Notes: generated from the sequence alone by a model not told the origin. Counted from the first letter of the stretch, positions 35,598 through 47,575 are shown. The stretch: DNA of 64,000 nt from Persicobacter psychrovividus (GCF_036492425.1 NZ_AP025292.1:2418001-2482000), one strand, 5' to 3'. Translations and numbers: made by a program.

Positions 35598-36929
35598 TTA
35601 AATATGATGATGTTTTGCTTCTTCCATCATTGGATGATTTGGCGCCACCAATGGGTGCTTGGCCAAATTGGTCAGGAATACCCAGATGAAGGCTACGCCG
35701 AACACCAGGAAGAATCCTAAATCAATGAAGGTTAAACCGCCGTTGCCTTTCAAAATACCTGGCGCTACCATCAGGTAGAAATCCAACCAGTGACCAGCAA
35801 TTACTGCCGGACAAGCAATCTTCAGGAACAATCCGTGACGCTTCGCATCGCGGGTCATTAAGAAGAAGAATGGGAAGATAAAGTTGATCGCGATATTAAT
35901 GAAGAACAATGGCTTGTATGGGCCCGACTGCAAACGCTGTACGTAGTAGATGGTTTCCTCTGGAATGTTGGCATAATAGATCAACAAAAACTGAGAGAAC
36001 CACAAGTAACACCAGAATACAGAGAAGGCGAATACATATTTACCCAAATCATGGATATGGTTTGAGTTTACTTCTTTCAAGTAACCGTTTTCTTTCAGCA
36101 ACACCACCGACATACAAATAAATGCCAGGCCAGTCACCCACCAGGAAGCGATCACATACCAACCGTAAAGGGTCGAGAACCAGTGTGGGTCAATCGACAT
36201 CAACCAGTCCCATGATGCCGTTACACCAGTAACCGCAAAGATGATGATGTAGATGGCCGACAACTTACGGCCTTTGAACCAGTATTGGTCACCACCGTTG
36301 GCATCTTCTGCCAAGGCGTTTTTCTTCAGCTGGAAGAACATTACAATCCATAATGCTACATAAAGCACCATACGAACCACAAAGAATGGGAAGTTCAGGA
36401 ATACCTTTTTACCATCCAGGATAGGATCGTATTCAGGGGTTCCCTTCACATAAAGGTACTCGTGCGTCCAGTGGAACAAATCATGGTTGGCTACCACAGA
36501 GATGATCACCAACAAGATTGCACCAATTGGCAACCAGTTACCCATCGCCAAAGGAATACGCTGAACGGGCGCCGACCAACCTGCCTGAGCGGCATATTGT
36601 ACAGCAAAGAACAGAATACCTGCGGCTGCGATTCCCAAAAAGAATACGGCATTATGCCATAATGAGGCTTTCACGCGCTTGGTCCAGGAGAATTCCTCGT
36701 GGTGACCACCAGCGGCGTGCTCATCGCCATGCGAAGCGTCAGCATGTGCGCCATGCGCATCATGTCCTGCAGTTTGCTCCACCTTCGGAGCGTGATCAGC
36801 ATGGGCGTCGTGATGACCACCACCCATAATGCCCATCGCAAAACCGATGATCAAAAACAGGATACCGGCAATGGCCACCCCGATCAACGGTTTTTTAACT
36901 GCAGCGCTAAAGTCAAATTTTTCAGTCAT
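35598..36929 (-). CDS. actF: Alternative complex III subunit ActF
   Basis: This membrane subunit, a NrfD/PsrC-like protein of the quinol:cytochrome c oxidoreductase, has 443 residues and about ten spans. After one N-terminal span comes a His-rich, hydrophilic loop (about 35-80), then repeated hydrophobic segments such as WLPIGAILLVIISVVANHDL and SVFWCYLWFSQFLLIYYANI. It ends with His-rich EEAKHHHI. It is paralogous to ActC and shares the quinone-interacting membrane part. It is the last gene of the six-gene operon and is followed by a strong terminator. Confidence 0.92.
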   Translation of the reverse strand: MTEKFDFSAAVKKPLIGVAIAGILFLIIGFAMGIMGGGHHDAHADHAPKVEQTAGHDAHGAHADASHGDEHAAGGHHEEFSWTKRVKASLWHNAVFFLGIAAAGILFFAVQYAAQAGWSAPVQRIPLAMGNWLPIGAILLVIISVVANHDLFHWTHEYLYVKGTPEYDPILDGKKVFLNFPFFVVRMVLYVALWIVMFFQLKKNALAEDANGGDQYWFKGRKLSAIYIIIFAVTGVTASWDWLMSIDPHWFSTLYGWYVIASWWVTGLAFICMSVVLLKENGYLKEVNSNHIHDLGKYVFAFSVFWCYLWFSQFLLIYYANIPEETIYYVQRLQSGPYKPLFFINIAINFIFPFFFLMTRDAKRHGLFLKIACPAVIAGHWLDFYLMVAPGILKGNGGLTFIDLGFFLVFGVAFIWVFLTNLAKHPLVAPNHPMMEEAKHHHI

Positions 36930-36982
36930 GATGTTAGCTATTTCTTAGGCAAGGCCGAAGCCCTGCCGTTGTTTCAAAAAAA

Positions 36983-37609
36983 TTATTGTTTTTGCAGTTG
37001 CTGAACGTAAGTAACAATCTCCCAACGCTCCTTCTGATTCAGCTGAGAAGCGTGAGCACCCATACGTCCTTTACCGTGCGTGATCACATGGAAAATATGA
37101 CCTTCGGAAACTTCTGCCACACGACCTTTAGAATAAGAAGGCACCCCTTTGAATACCTTACCTACTTTACCGTCGCCTTGCCCGGCACCACCATGGCACT
37201 GCACACAGAACTTGTTATAAAGGGCACGGCCATTCTCTACCATTGCTTCGGTTTTCTCGAATGGGTTCGTTACCACTTTACCGGCATATTCCAGGCTGTC
37301 GGCAGGCAAACGATAAGGCAACAAGCCGTTTTCGTCGCGCTTCACCGTACCGGCCACAGGCTCCCTCATGTTCATGTTGTTCGGGTTGTTTACGTTGGAG
37401 TTAAAAAACTCCCCTAAACCATCCTCACGGGTAGAAAGCCATGATCCTGCCTCTTTGTTATCAATTTGCTTGAGTGGCTCATAAGCTACAGAGTGGTACA
37501 TATTTGGTGCATATTCCACTCCTTGGTTATCGCCATCAGCCATGGTACAACCGAACATTGCGGTTGCTGCCAAGGCACTCATCCATAATGTGTTCCAACT
37601 AAACCGCAT
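36983..37609 (-). CDS. actE: Alternative complex III monohaem cytochrome ActE
   Basis: A 208-residue lipoprotein (lipobox AMFGC, Cys21). The C-terminal class I cytochrome c domain has one haem motif, CVQCH at 135-139, and a downstream GRMGAH with the likely Met ligand. The region 25-120 is Asn- and Pro-rich and resembles the extended N-terminal part of ActE proteins. In ACIII this subunit passes electrons out, here presumably towards the CuA site of the aa3 oxidase. Its start overlaps the end of actD by 11 bp. Confidence 0.93.
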   Translation of the reverse strand: MRFSWNTLWMSALAATAMFGCTMADGDNQGVEYAPNMYHSVAYEPLKQIDNKEAGSWLSTREDGLGEFFNSNVNNPNNMNMREPVAGTVKRDENGLLPYRLPADSLEYAGKVVTNPFEKTEAMVENGRALYNKFCVQCHGGAGQGDGKVGKVFKGVPSYSKGRVAEVSEGHIFHVITHGKGRMGAHASQLNQKERWEIVTYVQQLQKQ

Positions 37610-38162
37610 ATTCTTCTTGTTGTTTTTCGTTGTTCAAACCACGATTGCTGTCATTGACCTCCGAAGCACCGGAATCTTTGATAATCTGGCGAAGCACTTC
37701 TTCGTCCATTTTATTCTTGTCCAAATCAACAATCATCACATGCTTGTCATCCGTTTGGCGCACGTCGTAAACTTCTGCCGTGGCGTAAGGCTTCAGCCCC
37801 ACCATCACGAAGAAAGTCCCTACCATGCCAAAGGCCGCCAATAGTACCGTCAGCTCAAAAGTAACGGGAATAAAATCCGGGAATGCGATATGATCTTTAC
37901 CACCAATAATCATTGGCCAGTCAATTCCCATCATATAGGTCATCATCAAAAGTGCCAGCGTAGTGCCGAGTCCTCCGAAAAGGAAAGCAGCGATAGGCAA
38001 GCGAGAACGCTCGTAACCCAAAGCGTGCTCAAGCCCGTGCACAGGGAAAGGTGTAAACACCTCATAGATTTTGACATTATTGTCACGCACCTTCTTCACT
38101 CCGTGAAGTAGCACGTCCTCATCATCATAGATGCCGATCAAATAATTCTTTGGAGCACTCAT
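37599..38162 (-). CDS. actD: Alternative complex III subunit ActD (DUF3341)
   Basis: The protein has 187 residues from the ATG at 38162, chosen because SAPKNYLIGIYDDEDVLLHG is the family start; an upstream start inside actC is not needed. A small cytoplasmic domain is followed by two membrane spans (near AAFLFGGLGTTLALLMMTYM and FELTVLLAAFGMVGTFFVMV), then a C-terminal domain with KPYATAEVYDVRQTDDKH. This is the DUF3341 pattern. In ACIII structures ActD caps the membrane part. The gene overlaps actE and lies next to the actC stop. Confidence 0.93.
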   Translation of the reverse strand: MSAPKNYLIGIYDDEDVLLHGVKKVRDNNVKIYEVFTPFPVHGLEHALGYERSRLPIAAFLFGGLGTTLALLMMTYMMGIDWPMIIGGKDHIAFPDFIPVTFELTVLLAAFGMVGTFFVMVGLKPYATAEVYDVRQTDDKHVMIVDLDKNKMDEEVLRQIIKDSGASEVNDSNRGLNNEKQQEEYAV

Positions 38163-38163
38163 A

Positions 38164-39537
38164 TTATTTCTTGTCAGCGATTTCACCAGAAGAAGATTTC
38201 AAAACAGACTTCACCTCCGCCATATTAATTACCGGGAAGAACTTCGCGAAAGCAAAGAACAGGGTAAAGAACAGACCGAATGTGAACAGGTAGAAGCCTA
38301 CGTCATACCGCGTTGGGTAGAACATTGCCCACGATGAAGGCAGGAAGTCACGGTGCAAAGACGTTACGATAATCACGAAACGCTCAAACCACATACCGAT
38401 GTTCACGATGATCGACAAAATGAATGTCAGCTTCAATGAACGACGAACTCTCTTAAACCAAAAAGCTTGAGGAGATATAACATTACATGCCATCATTGAC
38501 CAGTAAGCCCACCAATAAGGACCAGTCATACGGTTAATAAATGCATATTGCTCGGCTTCTACACCTGAGTACCATGCCACGAAGAACTCCGTGATGTAGG
38601 CACAACCTACGATAGAACCGGTCGTGATAATCACGTAGTTCATGTACTCGATGTGCGTCATGGTGATGTAGTCTTCCAATTTATACACCTTACGGGTAAC
38701 CAACATCAGCGTCAATACCATCGCAAAACCAGAGAAAATTGCTCCGGCTACAAAGTATGGCGGGAAGATGGTAGTATGCCATCCAGGAATAACAGAAGTC
38801 GCAAAGTCAAAAGATACAATGGTGTGTACCGACAATACCAATGGTGTTGCCAGACCAGCCAAGATCAATGAAACGGCTTCATAGTGCATCCAGGCTTTAG
38901 CTGAACCACTCCAGCCCATAGACAAGGCACCGTAGATGGCTTTAGAGATTGGGTTCTTTGCACGGTCACGGATGGTTCCGAAATCAGGAATCAAGCCGAT
39001 GTACCAGAATACCAGCGATACCGAGAAATAAGTCGAGATCGCGAAAACGTCCCACAAAAGTGGCGAGTTGAAGTTCACCCAAAGTGAACCAAAGGTATTC
39101 GGTAAAGGCAAAGCCCAAAGAAAACCGATCCATACACGGCCCATGTGAACCAATGGGAACATGGCCGCACAGATTACGGCAAAGATGGTCATGGCCTCGG
39201 CCGCACGGTTAATTGAGGTTCTCCATTTCTGGCGGAACAACAACAATACTGCTGAGATCAGGGTACCGGCGTGTCCGATACCTACCCACCAAACGAAGTT
39301 GGTGATATCCCAGGCCCAACCAACTGTCTTGTTCAGTCCCCACATTCCGATACCGTCCCAAAGGGTACGGTACACAAAATAGGAGCCGAAAAGCAGCAAA
39401 GAGATGGAGGCTACCATGGCCACCATCCACGATTTCGTCGGGGCTTGTTCCACACGCGAGCAAACGTCTTCGGTTACGTCGTGGATGGTTTTTCCACCGG
39501 TAACTAAGGGCTCGCGAACAGGTGATGTTACTTGCAT
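38164..39537 (-). CDS. actC: Alternative complex III quinol-oxidising subunit ActC
   Basis: The 457-residue NrfD-family protein has about ten membrane helices and is the main quinol-binding subunit of ACIII. Recognisable stretches include [20 protein letters not shown] and [20 protein letters not shown], then [17 protein letters not shown] near the C-terminus, all typical of ActC. It interacts with the iron-sulfur part of ActB, encoded 13 bp upstream. There is no cofactor motif of its own, as expected. Confidence 0.94.
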   Translation of the reverse strand: MQVTSPVREPLVTGGKTIHDVTEDVCSRVEQAPTKSWMVAMVASISLLLFGSYFVYRTLWDGIGMWGLNKTVGWAWDITNFVWWVGIGHAGTLISAVLLLFRQKWRTSINRAAEAMTIFAVICAAMFPLVHMGRVWIGFLWALPLPNTFGSLWVNFNSPLLWDVFAISTYFSVSLVFWYIGLIPDFGTIRDRAKNPISKAIYGALSMGWSGSAKAWMHYEAVSLILAGLATPLVLSVHTIVSFDFATSVIPGWHTTIFPPYFVAGAIFSGFAMVLTLMLVTRKVYKLEDYITMTHIEYMNYVIITTGSIVGCAYITEFFVAWYSGVEAEQYAFINRMTGPYWWAYWSMMACNVISPQAFWFKRVRRSLKLTFILSIIVNIGMWFERFVIIVTSLHRDFLPSSWAMFYPTRYDVGFYLFTFGLFFTLFFAFAKFFPVINMAEVKSVLKSSSGEIADKK

Positions 39538-39550
39538 ATCTAAAATATTT

Positions 39551-42500
39551 TTAAGCCTGAACTACTTCTTTTTTGTCTTTATTTCGGATTTTGGTCATGT
39601 AGAACACGTTCGGCAATACATTAATCTCTTCCAAGACATTGTATGCACGCTCTTCGCCTACCTCAACAATCGTTTCCACCTTATCCGTACGCTCTTTCTT
39701 CAATTTCAAAGTTTTTGAAATCTGCGAGTTTGGATCATTGATATCACCAAACACAATCGCCCCAGCCGAACAAGCCGCTGCACAGGCAGTGGTTACTTCT
39801 CCGTCTTCAATGCGGCGACCTTCTGCTTTGGCACTCAGTTTACCTGCCTGAATACGCTGCACACAGAAAGAACATTTTTCCATTACACCACGCGAGCGAA
39901 CGGTAACATCCGGGTTCAATACCATTTTACCCAAATCGTTATTCATCGACAAGTTCTTATCGAACTGCGTGTTGTCGTGGTATTTAAACCAGTTGAATCG
40001 ACGTACTTTGTACGGACAGTTGTTCGCACAGTAACGCGTACCGATACAACGGTTGTAAGTCATCTGGTTCAGACCTTCCGAAGAGTGTGTTGTTGCAGCC
40101 ACCGGACAAACCGTCTCACAAGGAGCGTTATTACAGTGCTGGCACATCATAGGCTGGAATGTAACCTCTGGGTTATCAGAAGCCTCCTCAAGTCCTTTAT
40201 GGTCTGATGGGTCCGCATCAGAAGAATAGTAACGGTCGATACGCAACCAGTGCATTTCACGACGCATCAATACTTCTTCTTTACCCACAACAGGCACGTT
40301 GTTTTCTACATTACAAGAAACCACACAAGTACCACAACCATTACAGGCGTTCATGTCAATGGCCATCACCCAGTGGTGATTTTCATATTTATGACCGTTC
40401 CAAAGCGTTACTGCATTTGGTTTTACTTTACCGTCCACAGTGGTAATTTCAGGACTCACACGACCCGCTGAAGCATCTTTTTGATACTCGGCCAAAGTTG
40501 TTTCCTGAATCACATTATGGCGATTCATGTAAGTATGGTGCGTCTGGGTTTGTGCAATGCGGTACTTCTCACCGGTTGGCTTCAAAGAAACCCCTTTGGT
40601 GATATAGTAATTGGCAAAGCCGTTAACCATCGTTACCAATGGGTTGGCATCAACACCTACACCGTCAGCCACACGGCCGGCAGCGGTACGTCCGTAACCC
40701 AATGCCAAACCGATCGACCCTTTGGCCTGACCTGGCTGCACCATTACAGGCACGTTCATTTTCTGACCACCAACCGTCAGTTCCACCATCTGAGAATCTC
40801 CCTCAAACATTTCAATGCCGAATTCCTTCGCCATCGCCTGTGAAACCGTCACGTAGTTGTCCCAAGTCGATTTCGTTACCGCATCAGGAAGCTCCTGCAA
40901 CCAAGGGTTGTTGGCCTGAACACCAGTACCGATACCGAATTTGGTATAGATCGCCAATTCAACCGCTGCAGGTTTGTAAGTAGCGGCCACTTTCTTGGCG
41001 CACACTACTGGGTTTCCTGTAAACGGAATGGCTTCGGCAGCATTTTTACCTTTAGCAGGCTCAAATACACCGTCGTATAATGTTTTATCCCAGAACATCT
41101 GGAAGTCCGCCTGCTCCGATTGCATCGGGAACAAAGTCGCTTTCCAGTTATTTTGAAGATAAGTGTAATAGTCTGTTTTCTCTCCTGCCCATGCAAGGAA
41201 GGATTCCGGCATCTGGCGTGTGGCAAATAATGGCGAGATCGTTGGCTGAGCCAAAGAGTAGAAGTTCGGAACAGGTTCCGCATCATTCCACTGCTCCAAA
41301 AAGTGATGATCCGGAGCAACATAAGTTACCGCCTCAGTGGTTTCATCTTTTCGGTCTGAAGTAGAAACGGTCAGGCTGGCCTTTTTCAATCCTGCCTTGA
41401 TCGCCGCCCCTTGAGCGTGATCATAAACCGGGTTACAGTTCAGGAAGAACACCCCTTTATACTGGCCACCGTTCAATCCTTTCACGAAAGCACCGAAAGC
41501 CATATCATCTCCCTGGCGGGTCAGGTTAGGCTGATTCAGGTTGATCGTGGTGGTATAGTTGCCCAGCATCTCATTGATACCGTTCACCAATACCTGAACG
41601 TAAGGATCATTTACTCCTGCTACTACCAATGATTTCCCTTTGGCTGCCCAAAGGTCCTTGGCCATTTTATCAAAATAAGAAACGTTCGCTTTACCTGCTG
41701 AAACCGCTGGGCGGTTTGCCTTTTTGGCAATGGCATTGTAAAGATTCACGACTGCCACAGGAATCATCGATGGCTGTACAGCCGAGCGGTAATCCGCATT
41801 GGCGCCGGTCATCGACAAGTTCGCTTCCACCTGGTAGTGGCGCGACATGTTTCTATCTTCTTTGGTTACTTTTTTCGTCGCTGCATATTGAGCTGAATGC
41901 GCAATTGGATTCACCCAATTATTCATAAAGTCGGCATCAAAACTTACGATCACTTCTGCTTTCGAGAAGTCGTAAGAAGGGACCACCTTGCGGCCGAAAG
42001 ACCATTCGTTGGCTTGTGCAATTGCGGCTACAGAAACAGGATCATAAGAAACCATCTCTACGTTACCATATTTGGCAGCAAAAGCATTCAGCACCTTCTT
42101 GGTCGTTGGCGAGATAATCGAATGGCTCACCAAAGCGATCTTTCCACCCTGACTGGCGATTTTCTCCAGTCCAGCGGTAACCTCTTTATCCAGATCAGCC
42201 CAGCTCACCTGCTGCCCACCTTTTTGTGGTGCCGTGAAGCGGTGCTTGTCATAAAGGCTCAACACAGAAGATTCCACCTGTGCATTTACACCACCAAGTG
42301 TAACGCTCGAAAGCTTGTTACCTGCTAATTTGATCGGGCGACCCTCGCGGGTTTTTACCACTACCGATGCGTAATCACCACCCAGCATATAGGTAGAGGC
42401 ATAGTAGTTGGCTTTCCCTGGATCTACATCCACAGGCTTATTCAAATATGGGATTGCTTTTCTTACCGGTGCCTCACAAGCGGCCAAAGCTGCTGCGGTC

Positions 42501-42679
42501 ACGGAAAAGCCCATCATTTTCAAAAAATCTCGACGGGAAGGTCCGCCCTCATCGCCTGCACGCTTGGATTCGTTGATCGGTAAGTATTCCGAAAATTCCT
42601 TATCAGCATGCTTAACGAACTCAGGATCGTTTTTCAACTCTTCGATCCCTTTCCAATATCTTTTATTCGTTTTTTCCAT
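39551..42679 (-). CDS. actB: Alternative complex III iron-sulfur / molybdopterin-like subunit ActB
   Basis: The 1042-residue periplasmic subunit combines a molybdopterin-oxidoreductase-like domain (about 60-740) with a ferredoxin-like domain carrying iron-sulfur clusters (about 750-1000). A twin-arginine motif, [20 protein letters not shown], lies internally at about 48, the position usual for ActB. Cluster cysteines appear in [44 protein letters not shown], and CSFCVQRI with CAAACSAG. Known ActB proteins bind clusters but no molybdenum. It moves electrons from ActC to ActA. Confidence 0.95.
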   Translation of the reverse strand: MEKTNKRYWKGIEELKNDPEFVKHADKEFSEYLPINESKRAGDEGGPSRRDFLKMMGFSVTAAALAACEAPVRKAIPYLNKPVDVDPGKANYYASTYMLGGDYASVVVKTREGRPIKLAGNKLSSVTLGGVNAQVESSVLSLYDKHRFTAPQKGGQQVSWADLDKEVTAGLEKIASQGGKIALVSHSIISPTTKKVLNAFAAKYGNVEMVSYDPVSVAAIAQANEWSFGRKVVPSYDFSKAEVIVSFDADFMNNWVNPIAHSAQYAATKKVTKEDRNMSRHYQVEANLSMTGANADYRSAVQPSMIPVAVVNLYNAIAKKANRPAVSAGKANVSYFDKMAKDLWAAKGKSLVVAGVNDPYVQVLVNGINEMLGNYTTTINLNQPNLTRQGDDMAFGAFVKGLNGGQYKGVFFLNCNPVYDHAQGAAIKAGLKKASLTVSTSDRKDETTEAVTYVAPDHHFLEQWNDAEPVPNFYSLAQPTISPLFATRQMPESFLAWAGEKTDYYTYLQNNWKATLFPMQSEQADFQMFWDKTLYDGVFEPAKGKNAAEAIPFTGNPVVCAKKVAATYKPAAVELAIYTKFGIGTGVQANNPWLQELPDAVTKSTWDNYVTVSQAMAKEFGIEMFEGDSQMVELTVGGQKMNVPVMVQPGQAKGSIGLALGYGRTAAGRVADGVGVDANPLVTMVNGFANYYITKGVSLKPTGEKYRIAQTQTHHTYMNRHNVIQETTLAEYQKDASAGRVSPEITTVDGKVKPNAVTLWNGHKYENHHWVMAIDMNACNGCGTCVVSCNVENNVPVVGKEEVLMRREMHWLRIDRYYSSDADPSDHKGLEEASDNPEVTFQPMMCQHCNNAPCETVCPVAATTHSSEGLNQMTYNRCIGTRYCANNCPYKVRRFNWFKYHDNTQFDKNLSMNNDLGKMVLNPDVTVRSRGVMEKCSFCVQRIQAGKLSAKAEGRRIEDGEVTTACAAACSAGAIVFGDINDPNSQISKTLKLKKERTDKVETIVEVGEERAYNVLEEINVLPNVFYMTKIRNKDKKEVVQA

Positions 42680-42742
42680 TGTTGTGTAGTTATAGTATGT
42701 GGTTCAACACTGCCCAACCGGGGGCAGTCAACACCATCGCTA

Positions 42743-43993
42743 CTAATAATGACATTTAGAACATTCTAAGCCGCCAATGTCTTCAACACGCATAGGCTCT
42801 TTGCTATGCTCTGCGTGAAGCTCTACTAACTTATCGTAGTAAGCATTGCCTTTGCTATTGACTTCCGTCTTGCGGTGACAGTCAATACACCAGCCCATCG
42901 TAAGAGGAGCTTCCTGCTTAACGACTTCCATCGTCTGTACTTCACCATGACATTGCTGACATTCCAAACCGCCCACTTTTACGTGCTGCGAGTGATTGAA
43001 ATAAGCCAGATCCGGCAAGTTGTGAATACGAACCCACTCGATCGGCTGATTGCTCTCGACTGCGGCATAGATCTTTTGGATCTCTGGAGAGTCGGTTTTA
43101 ATCGCCGAATGACAGTTCATACAGATGTTGGCAGAAGGAATGTTGGCATTTTTTGATTTGGTAACCCCTGTATGACAGTAGTTACAGTCAATATCGTATT
43201 GTCCGGCATGCAATTCGTGAGAGAATGCAATAGGCTGCGTAGGCGCATAACCCTGCTGAACACCAACATAGAAAAGAGAATCAATAACCGTTTTAGTGAT
43301 CACTGCAATAAACAGGATCGTCATGATGGCAATCATCGGTTTTGATTTGAATACATTCGCAAGGCTGAAACGCTGTGCGATAATTTCCTGATCCTCGGCG
43401 TCCAGTTCAGATTTCTGCTGCAAGTACTGGGTCAATACTCGAACAATCATCGCAAGGACAATCAGGATCAATACCAAAATCACCAAGTTGATGATCAGGG
43501 CATACATCACAAAATCAGACACCCCTTCTGCAGGAGCTGCCTGAGCACCTTCGGCTCCTGCTGCCGGCGCGGCATCAGCAACTACGGGCGCTTTACTTGA
43601 CTCCTGCTTTACGTAAGCAACAATGGAGTTGATCTCTTCATCAGAGAAATCAAAAGAGGTCATCTCTGTTTTGTTGTACTGCTCGTACAATTTCACAGCA
43701 TACTCATCTCCACTTTTGATTACCTTCTGGGAGTTTTTGATAAAGGCATGCAGCCATTCCAACGGACGCCGCTCGTGCACATTCTTTAGTGCTGGTCCAA
43801 CGACCACCTCATGGACCGCATGGCAGACGGTACAGTTATTCTCAAAAAGAGATTTACCTGCTGAGATGGATGCCTCGTCCGTCGGGAGTCCGTCCCCTCC
43901 GGCAGCATCCTGAGCGTGCGTGCCAGCCGTGAAGCTGAGCATCAACAGCACCGTGAATGCCAAACGAGAAAAAAAAGTTTTAAACAACATCAT
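42743..43993 (-). CDS. actA: Alternative complex III multihaem cytochrome ActA
   Basis: The 416-residue exported protein holds six CxxCH motifs. One, CTVCH at 54-58, is in an N-terminal class I-like cytochrome domain; then come an Ala/Pro-rich linker, a membrane span (LIINLVILVLILIVLAMIV) and a second span near 225-245. Five more motifs (CNYCH, CMNCH, CQQCH, CIDCH, CSKCH) form the C-terminal pentahaem domain typical of ActA. The final motif is almost at the C-terminus. It is the first gene of the operon and starts about 810 bp from divergent aconitase. Confidence 0.94.
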   Translation of the reverse strand: MMLFKTFFSRLAFTVLLMLSFTAGTHAQDAAGGDGLPTDEASISAGKSLFENNCTVCHAVHEVVVGPALKNVHERRPLEWLHAFIKNSQKVIKSGDEYAVKLYEQYNKTEMTSFDFSDEEINSIVAYVKQESSKAPVVADAAPAAGAEGAQAAPAEGVSDFVMYALIINLVILVLILIVLAMIVRVLTQYLQQKSELDAEDQEIIAQRFSLANVFKSKPMIAIMTILFIAVITKTVIDSLFYVGVQQGYAPTQPIAFSHELHAGQYDIDCNYCHTGVTKSKNANIPSANICMNCHSAIKTDSPEIQKIYAAVESNQPIEWVRIHNLPDLAYFNHSQHVKVGGLECQQCHGEVQTMEVVKQEAPLTMGWCIDCHRKTEVNSKGNAYYDKLVELHAEHSKEPMRVEDIGGLECSKCHY

Positions 43994-44803
43994 AGCGATT
44001 AATAAGAAGCATTGAGTTTTATGTTTTCGTCTAAAAAAGACTTCGGTTATTTCAAATCTAACACGACCTTAATTCATTTCATAATAGGATCAATTCGGGC
44101 ATTTCATCAGGCAAGTACAAACGGGCACCCAAAACACTGATATTTGTTTGAAATAAAGGTATTTAAAGCCCTCGGGGGGATATAAAATATAGTTATTTAG
44201 AATTATTATAAATTGTCTTTTTTTAGATAAATACCATTCAAAAACATGATTATCGTCATTTCAACGACAAGCATCCGCTATTCAATCAGCGCCCTAAGGT
44301 CAGAATTTAAGTAAAAAAGAATAATTATCATTGTTCAATAGTCTAAAATAGACATTGTCGTTAAAATTACCCTAAGTCACAAAAACAGCCCAAATTCCGC
44401 AATTCACAGCATAAACGCCAAAAACGGCATTCCTATTCAGCTTTCGACTGATATTATCAGTAAAACTATTTGTCTAATACATCCCAAGCCCATTAAGGCA
44501 AAAATAAAGTACACCCTCGGGCTTGTCTGATATATACTTTCATGGAAAATGTTTGCGCTTTTAAGCTAAAAAACTGACAATAAATTCGTCAAACTCTATC
44601 TATTTTGATTAATTAATTGATGTTTTTTATTAAATTCGGTGAACAAGCAAAGAAACGCTAAAAAACATGGCGTAAGCAGCTCCTGCACGATACATTCAAT
44701 CAATCATGACTGCCAAAAAAAATGCTTCATGGCAAATGCCGAAGCCACATTGCTTGACCCTTGTAAAACATCGCAATTAACTTTTCACCTAAAATCCATT
44801 TTT
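43994..44803. other. Divergent region, act operon / aconitase
   Basis: This 810 bp AT-rich region lies between two divergent genes. It must hold the promoters of the ACIII operon and aconitase. I note a small inverted repeat, GTCTA-AAA-TAGAC (44341-44353), and a weak TTG-N22-AATGTTTG pair at 44523-44555 before aconitase. The frame of aconitase stays open upstream to 44639, but that part looks non-coding. Confidence 0.5.
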
Positions 44804-47068
44804 ATGATTTTCGATTTAGATATGATCAAAGCCCTCTACGCTAAGTTCCCTGAGCGTGTAGATGCTGCAAAAAAACATATCGGAAAGCCGCTTACCCTTG
44901 CTGAAAAAATCCTTTACGCTCACCTTTGGGAAGGCAACGCTTCTCAGGCTTATGAGCGTGGATCTTCTTATGTTGACTTCGCGCCAGACCGCATCGCTTG
45001 TCAGGATGCCACCGCACAGATGGCCCTTTTGCAGTTCATGCAGGCAGGAAAATCACGTGTGGCTGTTCCTACAACCGTTCATTGCGATCACCTTATTCAG
45101 GCCAAAGTAGGCGCTGAAAAAGATTTGGCCAATGCAAAGTCACAAAGTTCAGAGGTATTTAACTTCCTGGAGTCAGTATCCAACAAATATGGTATCGGAT
45201 TCTGGAAGCCTGGCGCGGGAATCATTCACCAGGTGGTTTTGGAAAACTACGCCTTCCCTGGCGGTATGATGATCGGAACCGACTCCCACACCGTAAATGC
45301 GGGTGGCCTTGGGATGGTCGCTATTGGTGTAGGTGGTGCTGATGCCGTGGATGTAATGGCAGGAATGCCCTGGGAGCTGAAATTCCCGAAACTGATCGGT
45401 GTAAAACTGACCGGTAAACTGAATGGCTGGACTGCCCCTAAGGATATTATCCTGAAAGTGGCGGGTATTCTGACTGTAAAAGGCGGAACCGGCTGTATCG
45501 TTGAGTATTTCGGCGAAGGTGCAAAATCCCTTTCAGCAACAGGAAAAGGAACAATCTGTAATATGGGAGCGGAAATTGGCGCAACCACTTCTACTTTTGG
45601 TTACGACGAATCTATCGAGCGTTATCTTGCAGCCACAGGCCGTAAGGACGTTGCAGATGCTGCCAACGAAATTAAAGAATATTTAACTGCTGACGAAGAA
45701 GTGTACGCTTCTCCTGAGCAGTATTTTGATCAGGTGATTGAGATTGACCTCGATACCCTTGAGCCACACCTTAATGGTCCGTTTACGCCAGACCGCGCAA
45801 CGCCAATCTCGGAAATGAGCAAGGTGGCCAAAGAAAACGAATGGCCTTTGGATGTTGAGTGGGGACTGATCGGATCATGTACCAACTCTTCGTACGAAGA
45901 TTTATCGCGCGCTTCTTCAATCGCCAAACAAGCGGTAGAAAAAGGTTTAGCCACGAAAGCTGAATTTGGGATCAACCCGGGTTCTGAGCAAGTGCGTTAC
46001 ACTGCCGAGCGTGATGGCTTGTTGGAAATTTTCGAAAACCTGGATGCTAAAATCTTCACCAATGCCTGCGGACCGTGTATCGGACAGTGGGCCCGTGCAG
46101 GTGCAGAGAATGGTGCCAAAAACACCATCATCCACTCTTTCAACAGAAACTTCTCCAAGCGTGCCGATGGCAACCCGAACACCCACGCTTTTGTAGGTTC
46201 CCCTGAAATGGTGGCGGCCATTGCTATTTCCGGCCGTCTGGATTTTAACCCGATCACAGATACCCTGACCAACGACAAAGGAGAGCAGGTTAAACTTGAT
46301 GCCCCGGTAGGCGATGAATTGCCAACCAAAGGTTTTGCGGTAGAAGACAACGGCTACCAGGCTCCTGCAGACAATGGCGAAGGTGTTGAAGTTTCGGTAA
46401 GCCCAGACTCCAAACGTCTGCAATTACTGACGCCTTTCGAGCCTTACGATGGCAAAGAAATCAGCAACATGAAATTGTTGATCAAAGCACAAGGAAAATG
46501 TACAACAGACCACATCTCGATGGCGGGTCCTTGGTTACGTTTCCGTGGGCACCTCGACAATATCTCTGACAACTGCCTGATCGGTGCGGTAAATGCTTTC
46601 AATGAAGAAACCAACACCGTGAAAAGCCAGATCACAGGCGAATATGGCCCGGTACCTGCAACCGCACGTGCTTATAAAGCGGCTGGTATTCCGTCGATTG
46701 TAGTCGGTGATGAAAACTATGGTGAAGGATCTTCGCGTGAGCATGCGGCGATGGAGCCTCGTCATTTGGGTGTGAAGGTGGTATTGGTGAAATCTTTCGC
46801 CCGTATTCACGAGACCAACCTGAAAAAGCAAGGTATGCTTGGCCTGACGTTTGCCAACCCAGCGGACTACGACAAGATCAAGGAGGATGATACTTTCGAA
46901 ACCCTTGACCTTACGGCATTTGCACCAAACAAGCCACTTACCCTGAAGGTAACTCATGCTGATGGATCGGTGGACGAAATTGTGGCCAACCACACTTACA
47001 ATGAGAATCAGATCGAGTGGTTCAAATCTGGCTCGGCCCTGAACTTGATTAAACTTCAGAATGTTTAA
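44804..47068 (+). CDS. acn: Aconitate hydratase
   Basis: The TCA-cycle enzyme interconverts citrate and isocitrate through a [4Fe-4S] cluster. From the ATG at 44804 it has 754 residues, the length of mitochondrial-type aconitases. [19 protein letters not shown] is the sensible N-terminus; 55 upstream codons are open but unconserved. Cluster ligands are in [17 protein letters not shown] and [27 protein letters not shown] and [17 protein letters not shown] are substrate-site signatures. It is divergent from the ACIII operon, so TCA flux and respiration genes are neighbours here, and it is closed by a strong terminator. Confidence 0.96.
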   Translation: MIFDLDMIKALYAKFPERVDAAKKHIGKPLTLAEKILYAHLWEGNASQAYERGSSYVDFAPDRIACQDATAQMALLQFMQAGKSRVAVPTTVHCDHLIQAKVGAEKDLANAKSQSSEVFNFLESVSNKYGIGFWKPGAGIIHQVVLENYAFPGGMMIGTDSHTVNAGGLGMVAIGVGGADAVDVMAGMPWELKFPKLIGVKLTGKLNGWTAPKDIILKVAGILTVKGGTGCIVEYFGEGAKSLSATGKGTICNMGAEIGATTSTFGYDESIERYLAATGRKDVADAANEIKEYLTADEEVYASPEQYFDQVIEIDLDTLEPHLNGPFTPDRATPISEMSKVAKENEWPLDVEWGLIGSCTNSSYEDLSRASSIAKQAVEKGLATKAEFGINPGSEQVRYTAERDGLLEIFENLDAKIFTNACGPCIGQWARAGAENGAKNTIIHSFNRNFSKRADGNPNTHAFVGSPEMVAAIAISGRLDFNPITDTLTNDKGEQVKLDAPVGDELPTKGFAVEDNGYQAPADNGEGVEVSVSPDSKRLQLLTPFEPYDGKEISNMKLLIKAQGKCTTDHISMAGPWLRFRGHLDNISDNCLIGAVNAFNEETNTVKSQITGEYGPVPATARAYKAAGIPSIVVGDENYGEGSSREHAAMEPRHLGVKVVLVKSFARIHETNLKKQGMLGLTFANPADYDKIKEDDTFETLDLTAFAPNKPLTLKVTHADGSVDEIVANHTYNENQIEWFKSGSALNLIKLQNV

Positions 47069-47096
47069 TACTGAATTTAAAGCATAAGATCATTAA

Positions 47097-47127
47097 AACG
47101 CCCACCAATTCGGTTGGGCGTTTTTTT
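47097..47127 (+). terminator. Terminator of aconitase
   Basis: AACGCCCA (47097-47104) pairs with TGGGCGTT (47115-47122), followed by a T run. Confidence 0.9.
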
Positions 47128-47245
47128 ATGTGTTGATTTTCATGCATTTAATCATCAATTAATCTGAAAAATGACCTCATTAATTTTGATATTCGTATAT
47201 TAAAGTACCACATCAATCATTTTTTGTCCCCAAATACGATTTGTT

Positions 47246-47575
47246 ATGGAAAGCTTTATATTAAACTCGATCGGATTATTGGTTATGGTGCTTGCTTTAG
47301 GGCTGCCCATCCTTTTTATTGGCACCATTGCGCTGGTGTCTATATTGTATTTTCAGTATCACGAACATCACCTCCACAATGTCATCCCCATGGTGATCAT
47401 CAGCCAGGGCATTACCCTGCTACTGACCGCTGCACTTTACGCACTGGTTTTCAAGGACCTTCCGCTGTTGATCGGAAAAGTCATGATCCCTGCCACCATT
47501 ATTGAAATCATCGTCATCCCGGCAACCCTGCTGTTTAAAGGATATGACATCAGTAAAATATTACCGAGTTATTAA
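47246..47575 (+). CDS. Small three-span membrane protein, unknown
   Basis: I do not recognise this 109-residue protein. It is almost wholly hydrophobic, with about three membrane spans: SIGLLVMVLALGLPILFIGT, VIPMVIISQGITLLLTAALY and VMIPATIIEIIVIPATLLFK. A short His-rich loop (YHEHHLHN) lies between spans 1 and 2. There is no catalytic motif. It is monocistronic, about 180 bp after aconitase, and followed by its own hairpin. Confidence 0.7.
   Translation: MESFILNSIGLLVMVLALGLPILFIGTIALVSILYFQYHEHHLHNVIPMVIISQGITLLLTAALYALVFKDLPLLIGKVMIPATIIEIIVIPATLLFKGYDISKILPSY

Noticed and set aside
44639-44803. N-terminal extension of aconitase by 55 residues
   Set aside because: The extension has no resemblance to aconitase N-termini or to a targeting sequence; the ATG at 44804 gives the normal start.
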